Positions 1 through 12,100 of a stretch of 64,000 bases of DNA are shown here, piece after piece. The position numbers were made by a program, and so were the translations under genes. Source of the stretch: Ridgeia piscesae (lineage: Eukaryota > Annelida > Polychaeta > Sabellida > Siboglinidae); NCBI GenBank assembly GCA_025642075.2, contig JAODUO010000438.1:207001-271000 (forward strand), given 5' to 3'. Below the pieces are notes generated by a model, which did not search any database, was not told the DNA's origin, and was given only the letters and a program-made list of their open reading frames with translations. Position 1 is the stretch's first letter; every line of letters begins with the position of its first letter.

Positions 1-2
1 AC

Positions 3-120
3 CTTGCATAATCTCAAGCTCACTCTCCTTGCACTCCAAGCACTGACGGAGGCGTGTCACTTCGACTGCGGCGTCATCCGCTGACGCTGACGCCGACTCA
101 GCGACAGTCGCCGCTAACTC
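3..120 (-). CDS. RRBP1: RRBP1 exon 16: coiled coil, last exon in view
   Basis: The acceptor is taatgcgacag. It encodes ELAATVAESASASADDAAVE, then VTRLRQCLECKESELEIMQ. It appears to end in phase 1 with CAA G before a GT at positions 2-1, so the donor is cut by the window edge and could not be fully checked. The remaining C-terminal exons lie outside. Confidence 0.8.
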
Positions 121-3100
121 CTGTCGCATTAAACCAGGTGTCAGCACAGGTACACTGGTGACTGACGTAGGATAAACAGGTGAATGTTTGACACACACAC
201 ACTTAGAGAAGCTGGGTATATAACACTTGCTAGTAGCACAAGGTAAATCATCATGCAAGTTGCATGTCGGACTCAAATATTGACCTTTTATTAAATATTT
301 TTGGTTGCCAAAAACAAATTTATTATTATTATTATGAAGTACTTTTAGTGACATAATCAAATTCATGTGTACTTTTGCGGTATCCTAAGATAAATAGTAT
401 TCATAGATATCAGCTCCATTTTACCCTCTTGCAGGTGAGTCCATTTTACAGAACCACAAAAGTCTTTCGTTTCTGACAACACACAGCTGTTCAGATGCTG
501 CATTACTTATATCTACTCAATGTGTATTTAATGTGGCTTACGTCTTTCTCTTTCTGAGCAACCTTCAAATCATCCTGAAGCTTCAGTAAATCGTTTTCTC
601 GGTTTTTCAACTGTTCACGAAGTGCACTCAGTTCCTGTGCTGATTTCTCTGCTTCCAAGCTCGCTAATTCGACCTTCTCCTATGATGCAAATTGTCAGTA
701 CTTATTTGATGTGACCAAAAAATGATTGGATTCCATAAAGAAGCAGCTTTCAAGATATGATTGCTACATGAACAAAATTTTCATTGCCAAGTCAACAGGC
801 ATTTTTCTGTGTTTGAAGTATAAATTTACAAAAACTTGGAATTAGCCAGTGTTATCATCACAATTCATTTGCTTAACATAACAAATGACATTTAAAAAGT
901 CTACTGTTGTGCAAGAACAAATTCCCCACTCATTATTGTTAAACTAATGTAAGACAGGGGAACGTATAGTGAAACAACTGGAGTTGCTCTTTCACCGTCA
1001 AATGAAGAGAGAAGTCTCACTTTATTCTGTTTGCCGAGAGTCTCACACTGTACACGTAAGGTCTCAACCTCACCAGATCGACCTTCGAGTTCACCCTTCA
1101 GCTGTTCGACCTTTGTATTTGACTCGTCAGCAAGTTTCTGTAAGTTTTTGAAATGGATCACTAATTAAAGGCACCATTTCATCCATCCATTGCCCAGGCC
1201 ATCATCACGTCTTGTGGAATGTATATGAGGACTCAAATGTGTCCCAACAAATATTTGTCTTCAATTATACTATTTATAATTTACGTTTGGCACCAGACTG
1301 CAACTTAACCTGACTTTGATATGAACCTCAAAATACTATATTGTATTTTCATTATTATGATGGTCAGTATAAATATATTGTCTGACTGAAACACAAGATT
1401 ATGGAGATGGATAACACAGATATTTCAAGACTAATATAAGTCCCAAACATTTACATGTTCAACCCTTCAACTCTGCAAAAGACTACACAAACAGTAATTA
1501 GCTGTGCAAGTGTATTCATTCTAGACTAAATTCAAAATAACTTGGAGCTGAAGGACACATAACTCAAAACATACATTTCATGTATATACAGTGATGAAGA
1601 CATGAGATATGGGAGAGTGTGTGTGATGATGACAGCTGTTGTTCTGGCTGCAACAACATATGCATTACTCACACTAGTCCAGTCATCATGATCAATTCAC
1701 AACTGACCCAGTCAAGCCACTACAATGACCACTACTTGGTCAGCTGGTCACCTGGACACGCAATACCTGGAACCAACTGACCAATCGTGAAATAAATGTC
1801 TCACCTGGTTCTGTTGCTTCAGCTGCTCCACCTCCGCAGTGACCGCTTTCAGCTGACCACTGGTACGCTCCAACTCTGACTGGACACTGGTCAACTGTGA
1901 CGTTGCCTTTGTGTCTCCTGCTGCCTGGTCAGCAACTGACCGCTGCTGGAGAGCCTGGACGGGGGACACTCGGTTAAAACATCTGGTCACAGCGGACTGA
2001 CTATATTTGACCACAACACATTGACCAAGAACATGAAGTTGTCACCAAGTGATATCCTAACATTTTTACAGACGGAATTCGTCCACCAAATGTATAAGTT
2101 CATGTTGTAGGAGCCCTTTAATGGGTGTCATTAGCTCCTAGAAATATTTCGTACCCACGGTGATGCCAGGGTGGTGTCAATGCACCAAAATATCACTCAC
2201 TAGAAAATTAACCACTTAACCTGAATTAACTGGTTCATGACTAGCTCTAAGACAGACACACTGTGTCATGTTGACTGCCCTGTGGGAGAGGACACCAGAT
2301 GGAGTGGTGACAGCAAGGACACGTACGCTATGCTCCTTGTGCATCTCATCCAGTTCTCCCTGCACCTTCTGTAGCTGGGCCGCCTTTGTCTCCACCTCAG
2401 CCCTCAGTCGCTGGCACTCTGCTGTCCTCTCACTCTCCAACTCCTACAACACATCACATGACTCTCACTCTCCAGTTCCTACAACATATCACATGACTCT
2501 CAATCTCCAGCTTCTACAACACATCACATGACTCACTCACTAACTCCTGTAACATATATCACATGACTCTCAATCTCCAGCTCCTACAACACATCACATT
2601 ACTTTCACTCTCCATGTCCTACAACACCTCACATTACTTTCACTCTCCAGCTCCTACAACACATCACATGACTCTCACCCTCCAGCTCCTACAACACATC
2701 ACATGACTCTCACTCTCCAGCTCATACAACACATCACATGACTCTCACTCTCCAGCTCCTACAACACATCACATGACTCTCACTCTCCAGCTCCCACAAC
2801 ACATCACATGACTCTCACTCTCCAGCTCATACAACACATCACATGACTCTCACTCTCCAGCTCCTACAACACATCACATAACTCTCACTCTCCAGCTCAT
2901 ACAACACATCACACGACTCTCATTCTCCAGCTCATACAACACATCACATGACTCTCACTATCCAGCTCCTACAACACATCACATGACTCTCACTCTCCAG
3001 CTCATACAACACATCACATGACTCTCCCTCTCCAGCTCGTACAACACATCACATGAATCTCACTCTCCAGCTCATACTGACAACATATCACACCATCACT

Positions 3101-6100
3101 CACTTTAGCTTCTATTATACATTTAGAAACTTATGTTTGTGAATATGATTCGTTAAAACATACTTAGGCAATCACTATCAGAACTAATTTACTGTCACCA
3201 AATGTGCTTCAAAAGAATGACCATGTTGCAATTACTATTAATGAACATATGAATGGTATTATGTATTCAACTGCTTCAATTACAGTAAACTACTATCATC
3301 ACATATATAAAGGATTACAATAAAAAAGATTACCATTTAGTCTGCTCTGCTTCTGAGTTGAGACAGGTAATAACGTTAAACAAATAATAGATTAAATCTG
3401 TGGACATGTTCTGAGTAAATAACAATAAAGTTAACAGCTACAGCCATGTTGAAGCATCCTTGCGGTCACATCAAGCAAGAAGCATACCCAGTTGCCCACA
3501 GCATGCAAACATTGGCATCAACAGCCAGAGAACACCCAGGTCCATTACTTATAAAGGAAACCACCGGATACAGAAAAGAAAGACATCTCCCATTTCTACA
3601 TTACGTAAAACAGCAACATGCAAACATAGTTTTAAGTCAGTTTCCTCCGCTGTATTTATGAAAAATGTCTATTATCTGTTGGATATTTATACTGTCTACG
3701 TCCATACGAAAGACAGTAGCAGAAGCACCATAAATAAAAGCAACTAATGAGAACCAACCACAAGAGAAAATGCTTAATCAGGGCAACACAACAAACAGAA
3801 CACTAAGACCACAAACAAAAAGCTGAAGTAACTGAACAACAGAGAGCAGAAAGAAGCACAAAGAGACAGCGTACGGACAGTGCACAAACAAAACACGTCT
3901 TACATGGACGGCCTTCTTAACCCTCTGAAGCTCATCGCTGACTTGTGCAAGTTCCAAGGTTTTCGTTTCGAGTTCAACACCCAACTGTACTGAACTGTCT
4001 GCACGCTTTTCTGCCTGTGCTAAGGCATCCATCACCTTCCAGTTTCTGTTGCGAAGAGTCTATGGGGAGAGGGTTAACCATACAATCACTGCATGTGTAT
4101 AGGAGAGGGTTAACTATTCGACTGCTGCAAGTGTACGGGGGTTAACCATACAATCACTGCATGTTTATCAGGGAGTGTTAATACAATTATTGTGTATGTC
4201 TTACGGGAAGAGGGTTAAAAATACAATCATTGTATTTTCAGATGAGTGGGTTAACAATACAGTCATCATGTGTCTTATATTCCTCTTTAATATGTGATTA
4301 TGACAAAATGGACAACTAGATATAAGATTAACTGGTCAGTCTGGTCTGCATCCTTGTTCTTTTTCCATGATTAGTTTGTTTTTTGTTTGTTTAATTTGTT
4401 GTGGGGTGCAGGTAAGTAAAAAATTCAAGTGAATATCCGTGGAGCAAATAAAACAGTGAATAAAACAAAATATGCAGTGAGGGCAACAGGGTGAAATTAA
4501 TACAAATGCACTCAGAGTTAATCTGGTTCACCAACACTGATCTGAGGGAGATCCACGATACACAGGCTGGGACTGTAACACTGAAGACATGACTACAGTG
4601 AGGACACAGAGGCTGGGACTGTAACACTGAAGACATGACTACAGTGAGGACACAGAGGCTGGGACTGTAACACTGAAGACATGACTACAGTGAGGACACA
4701 GAGGCTGGGACTGTAACACTGAAGACATGACTACAGTGAGGACACAGAGGCTGGGACTGTAACACTGAAGACATGACTACAGTGATGATACAGAGGCTGG
4801 GACTGTAACACTGAAGACATGACTACAGTGAGGACACAGAGGCTGGGGCTGTAACACTGAAGACATGACTACAGTGAGGATACAGAGGCTGGGACTGTAA
4901 CACTGAAGACATGACTACAGTGAGAAAGAAGCACAAAGAGACAGACTACGGACAGGCACTGTAACACTGAAGACATGACTACAGTGAGGACACAGAGGCT
5001 GGGACTGTAACACTGAAGACATGACTACAGTGAGGACACAGAGGCTGGGGCTGTAACACTGAAGACATGACTACAGTGAGGACACAGAGGCTGGGACTGT
5101 AACACTGAAGACATGACTACAGTGAGGATACAGAGGCTGGGGCTGTAACACTGAAGACATGACTACAGTGAGGACACAGAGGCTGGGACTGTAACACTGA
5201 AGACATGACTACAGTGAGGACACAGAGGCTGGGACTGTAACACTGAAGACATGACTACAGTGAGGATACAGAGGCTGGGACTGTAACACTGAAGACATGA
5301 CTACAGTGAGGATACAGAGGCTGTGGCTGTAACACTGAAGACATGACTACAGTGAGGATACAGAGGCTGGGACTGTAACACTGAAGACATGACTACAGTG
5401 AGGATACAGAGGCTGGGACTGTAACACTGAAGACATGACTACAGTGAGGACACAGAGGCTGGGGCTGTAACACTGAAGACATGACTACAGTGAGGACACA
5501 GAGGCTGGGACTGTAACACTGAAGACATGACTACAGTGAGGACACAGAGGCTGGGCTGTAACACTGAAGACATGACTACAGTGAGGATACAGAGGCTGGG
5601 AGTGTAACACTGAAGACATGACTACAGTGAGGACACAGAGGCTGGGACTGTAACACTGAAGACATGACTACAGTGAGGACACAGAGGCTGGGGCTGTAAC
5701 ACTGAAGACATGACTACAGTGAGGATACAGAGGCTGGGACTGTAACACTGAAGACATGACTACAGTGAGGACACAGAGGCTGGGGCTGTAACACTGAAGA
5801 CATGACTACAGTGAGGATACAGAGGCTGGGACTGTAACACTGAAGACATGACTACAGTGAGGATACAGAGGCTGGGACTGTAACACTGAAGACATGACTA
5901 CAGTGAGGACACAGAGGCTGGGGCTGTAACACTGAAGACATGACTACAGTGAGGACACAGAGGCTGGGGCTGTAACACTGAAGACATGACTACAGTGAGG
6001 ATACAGAGGCTGGGACTGTAACACTGAAGACATGACTACAGTGAGGACACAGAGGCTGGGGCTGTAACACTGAAGACATGACTACAGTGAGGATACAGAG

Positions 6101-9100
6101 GCTGGGACTGTAACACTGAAGACATGACTACAGTGAGGACACAGAGGCTGGGACTGTAACACTGAAGACATGACTACAGTGAGGATACAGAGGCTGGGGC
6201 TGTAACACTGAAGACATGACTACAGTGAGGACACAGAGGCTGGGACTGTAACACTGAAGACATGACTACAGTGAGGACACAGAGGCTGGGGCTGTAACAC
6301 TGAAGACATGACTACAGTGAGGACACAGAGGCTGGGGCTGTAACACTGAAGACATGACTACAGTGAGGATACAGAGGCTGGGGCTGTAACACTGAAGACA
6401 TGACTACAGTGAGGACACAGAGGCTGGGACTGTAACACTGAAGACATGACTACAGTGAGGACACAGAGGCTGGGGCTGTAACACTGAAGACATGACTACA
6501 GTGAGGATACAGAGGCTGGGGCTGTAACACTGAAGACATGACTACATTGAGGACACAGAGGCTGGGGCTGTAACACTGAAGACATGACTACAGTGAGGAT
6601 ACAGAGGCTGGGGCTGTAACACTGAAGACATGACTACAGTGAGGATACAGAGGCTGGGACTGTAACACTGAAGACATGACTACAGTGAGGACACAGAGGC
6701 TGGGACTGTAACACTGAAGACATGACTACAGTGAGGACACAGAGGCTGGGACTGTAACACTGAAGACATGACAACAGTGAGGACACAGAGGCTGGGGCTG
6801 TAACACTGAAGACATGACTACAGTGAGGATACAGAGGCTGGGGCTGTAACACTGAAGACATGACTACAGTGAGGATACAGAGGCTGGGGCTGTAACACTG
6901 AAGACATGACTACAGTGAGGATACAGAGGCTGGGACTGTAACACTGAAGACATGACTACAGTGAGGATACAGAGGCTGGGGCTGTAACACTGAAGACATG
7001 ACTACAGTGAGGACACAGAGGCTGGGGCTGTAACACTGAAGACATGACTACAGTGAGGACACAGAGGCTGGGGCTGTAACACTGAAGACATGACTACAGT
7101 GAGGATACAGAAGCTGGGACTGTAACACTGAAGACATGACTACAGTGAGGATACAGAGGCTGGGGCTGTAACACTGAAGACATGACTACAGTGAGGATAC
7201 AGAGGCTGGGACTGTAACACTGAAGACATGACTACAGTGAGGATACAGAGGCTGGGGCTGTAACACTGAAGACATGACAACAGTGAGGACACAGAGGCTG
7301 GGACTGTAACACTGAAGACATGACTACAGTGAGGATACAGAGGCTGGGACTGTACCACTGAAGACATGACTACAGTGAGGACACAGAGGCTGGGGCTGTA
7401 ACACTGAAGACATGACTACAGTGAGGATACAGAGGCTGGGACTGTAACACTGAAGACATGACTACAGTGAGGATACAGAGGCTGGGACTGTACCACTGAA
7501 GACATGACTACAGTGAGGACACAGAGGCTGGGGCTGTAACACTGAAGACATGACTACAGTGAGGATACAGAGGCTGGGACTGTAACACTGAAGACATGAC
7601 TACAGTGAGGATACAGAGGCTGGGACTGTAACATTGTTACTGAAGACATGACTACAGTGAGGACACAGAGGCTGGGGCTGTAACATTGTTACTGAAGACA
7701 TGACTACAGTGAGGACACAGAGGCTGGGCCTTGTGGCCTATTTCAGCCCTAACTTTTTGCTTTAGTCACCTCCATAACATGAATTGCTCTTCACTGAGGA
7801 TAGACTGTACTCCAACAAATTAAACCCAATATTGATTAAACTCCAATATTCAGGGGGAACATTTAACTTATCCATTTATGCCAATTGCTGACACGAGAAA
7901 GAAGTAACGCCGACGTGTGACAAGGAAGGAATATTCAACATTAACCAGGGAAGTAGAGGACAAAACAGAGCTAACACACAGAAATGACAAAGATTTCCTG
8001 TGGATGAGACAAGTCTACAGAAGTCACAAACAAATGGTTATGACCAAATGAAAAAACGAAACAACAAAGTCGAATGTCTACTCTGGAACAATTTATGATA
8101 CTCATTAATCATCCAGATTAATAACTTTCTTTCAAGTACATCTATTTGCCAATAAAAAACATTCTTTTTATACATCCCTGACTCAACCACAACAACACGA
8201 AACACCACACCTTATACGACAGCTTTCTATGTAAAAACTACCAGCCAGATTAATGTGTTAAATGACACCCGTCAACACCCAACTGCTAGACACATACACA
8301 GCTCAGTGTAAAGTTGCTAGGTAAACTGCCAACACCTCAGTACATAAACACACCAAACCACCCAACCAGTGCCAAGATGCTAAGTGCCAAGTCTCGCAGG
8401 AGAACAGGGAGACAACTCACATCATTCTTCTTCTTCTGAGCGTCCAGCTCCTCCTGTAAGGTCTGGACCTTGGTCATGTGACGGTCCAGTTCTGACCTCA
8501 CCCGCTGCAGGTCTGTCTCTTTCTCACTCAGGCTACACACAAAACATGAAGTGTCAAGACGGCCACATACTGTGACTGGCTGCCAGGTTAGGGGAAACAG
8601 AGAGCTAAAGGATGATGGCTGTGAGTGCCAGAGGCTGCATCATTTCAAGACAATTGAAAAACATCTGGTGAAGTCATAAAACTTGTTTATATCAAAGAGA
8701 TTCAAGTTGTTCAAGGTTTAGAGATAAATCACAGAGGTAAATAAAAGAGTTGTCAACTAGTTTAATTAATAAGTTAATTAAAAAACTTGAAAAAGATTAT
8801 GGATGTAACATTCACATTTAATTTTAAATGTCATAATAAAACGTTCTGTCACAGCATATTAGATCAAACAAAACATGTAGTTGAAGCATTACAAAGTGAA
8901 GCATTCTTGCATCGTTGAAAATGAAACTAAAATTACCCTGGTGGCAGCACTCACAGTTTCTGTTGTTGCTCCAACTGTACTCGCAGTTGTTCAGCATTGA
9001 CATCAGCGCCACCTGCCGACTGCTGCACCTGACTGACGACTGTTTTTTGCACCTCTAGCTGGGTCATCAGTGACGCATTCTCCTGCATCAGTTGCTGTCA

Positions 9101-12100
9101 ACAGAAATGGTTCTGTTAGTGCATGTTTCTCAAAGAAGGTGTCTTGTGAATTGAGTGAAATTTTATGAACATTTATTGTATGATATTTTTGCATCTGTTA
9201 TTAAGTTAGTTTCTGCATAAACCAATCAAACAGAATCAATGTATATTATGCAGACATGTCAAACAGCTCCAAGTGATGACAGATCATCCAAGTCACAATG
9301 TGAACACATAAATGCACTGGAAGTGAAGTTTAATCACCTGCAGTTCTTGATCTTTCTGTTCAGCCTTGAGTTCCAAGGCAGCCACCCTCGACACCGCCTC
9401 ACCCCGCCTCGCCTCGGCCTCCTGTACAACACATCACGACAACATCACAGCTACAGCTTGGAGTCATGTGACCAGTGCAACAACACTGGGGTATACATTC
9501 ACTTCTTGGTGCAACAACACTGATCTACACATTCACTTCATGGTGCAACAACACTGACCTACACATTCACTTCCTGGTGCAACAACACTGATCTACACAG
9601 TTCCTGGTGCAACAACACTGATCTACACAGTTCCTGGTGCAACAACACTGATCTACACAGTTCCTGGTGCAACAACACTGATCTACAGTTCCTGGTGCAA
9701 CAACACTGATCTACAGTTCCTGGTGCAACAACACTGATCTACAGTTCCTGGTGCAACAACACTGATCTACAGTTCCTGGTGCAACAACACTGATCTACAC
9801 AGTTCCTGGTGCAACATACTTGAATTACACACTTCCTGGTAAGATTCCTCATGATGACAATACCACTTTTCCTAGCTGACTACATTTTTCAATTAACAGA
9901 AAAAAGAAAACAAATTAGAGCTGATTTTGTGCACTGCAAATATCAAGACATGAGGTCCAAACCAACTCCTTCAAAATGGAAAGAACAGCAGAACACGAAG
10001 TGTCGAAGACTCACACAGAGCATGGAACAGACTGATGCAGCTTATGAAATATACTAAGGTGGAAGATGATAATGTCGTGTTGCCACAGCCACACACTGAC
10101 CTTAAGTTTGTTCTGGACGGCGGTCAAGTTGTCCATGTCCTGTGCCCGCGCAGCCTCCAAACTCTGCATCTTCTGTTGCAAAGCTGCCAGCTCCTGTTCC
10201 GCCTTGCCACTAGCCTGTTTCATCTTTTCCATTTCCTGTCGTATCGTCTGCGCCTTGTGCGATTCACGACGCAGTTCCTCCGTTGTCTCGTTCAGCTTCT
10301 TCGACAGGACTGCTTCTGTGTCACGCTGAAATGATTTACCCACAAGGTCTTTAATCCTCTGTAAGGACACATTGGTGGGTCACTGTCACAACAATGTATG
10401 TGGATAAATGTAACTACACTAGACCGGTGTATCAAGTTTATGTTGGCTGCTGAATGGCAATATACCTTCAACATATTCACAATATATTCAAGAACACTGA
10501 CGTTAGAAAACTAGACAAGGTTGGATTAAGATGTCCACAACATCGTTCCTTCACTTGCTCACTGTGAATGACATGAGGTGAGATCAATGAGACGGACCTG
10601 TGCAGCCTCCAGTTTGGCGATCTGGTCCTTGTAGCTGTTGATCTTGCTGTCCATGCTCTTCTTCAGGTTGTCTGCAGCATTCGTCTTCATCACGTTCTTA
10701 GTCAGCTCATCCTGCATGATCTTCAGTTGCTTCTTCATGTTGTCAATGTCCACACCACCCGTGGCGGCCACTCTGTCAAACACAACACACTGTCAAACAC
10801 ACTGTCAAACAACCCCCCTCCCTGTGGTGGCCTCTCTGTCAAACACAACACTGTCAAACACACTGTCAAACAAACTCCCTGTGGTGGCCACCCGTGGCAG
10901 CCACTCTGACAAACACAACACACTGTCAAACACTGTCAAACAACCCCCCCCCCCCGTGGTGGCCACTCTGTCAAATACAACACACTGTCAAACAAACCCC
11001 CCCCCCCATCGTTGCCACTCTGTCAAACACAACACACTGTCAAACACACTGTCAAACAACAACCCCCCTGTGGTAGCCATTCTGTCAAACACAACACACT
11101 TTCAAACACACCATCTGTGGCCACTCTGTCAAACACAACACACTTTCAAACACACCATCTGTGGCCACTCTGTCAAACACAACACACTTTCAAACACACC
11201 ATCTGTGGCAACTGTCAAACACACCACTCGTGGCCACTGTGCAAACACAACACCATATCAAGCACACCACTAAGTCAAACAGCAGTCATATCAACAACAA
11301 CCATGGTGTTAACTATGAAAGGTGCTAAACATTTTATGCTTTCTCAGTGTGTTTTATTTTAGTTAGCAACGCTCAATCTATATCTTTATTACTTCTATTA
11401 CAACGCTCAATCTATATCTTTATTACTTCTAGTTACAACGCTCAATCTATATCTTTGTTACTTCTATTACAACGCTCAATCTATATCTTTGATTTCTATT
11501 ACAACGCTCAATCTATATCTTTATTACTTCTATTACAACGCTCAATCTATATCTTTGTTATTTCTATTACAACGCTCAATCTATATCTTTATTACTTCTA
11601 TTACAACGCTCAATCTCTATCTTTATTATTTCTATTACAACGCTCAATCTATATCTTTGTTATTTCTATTACAACGCTCAATCTTTGTTATTTCTATTAC
11701 AACACTCAATCTATATCTTTGTTATTTATATTACAACACTCAATCTATATCTTTGTTATTTATATTACAACACTCAATCTATATCTTTGTTATTTCTATT
11801 ACAACGCTCAATCTATATCTTTGTTATTTATATTACAACACTCAATCTATATCTTTGTTATTTCTATTACAACACTCAATCTATATCTTTGTTATTTATA
11901 TTACAACACTCAATCTATATCTTTGTTATTTATATTACAACGCTCAATCTATATGTTTGTTATTTCTATAACAACGCTCAATCTAGATCTTTATTATTTA
12001 TATTTATTCAATGTAAACTGTATTTTTGTAGCTATAGAACTCGGAACTTAATCTTAGCAAACTCACTGGTTCGCTGCTGCTGCTGCTGCTGCCTCCTTCA

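Noticed and set aside
2444..7730. CRISPR-like regular repeats
   Set aside because: Units are contiguous tandem copies without unique spacers, in a eukaryotic intron.
10035..10334. Plus-strand frames of 87-99 codons at 10.0-10.3 kb
   Set aside because: They are the antisense of RRBP1 exon 7, which has matching splice sites and coiled-coil sequence.
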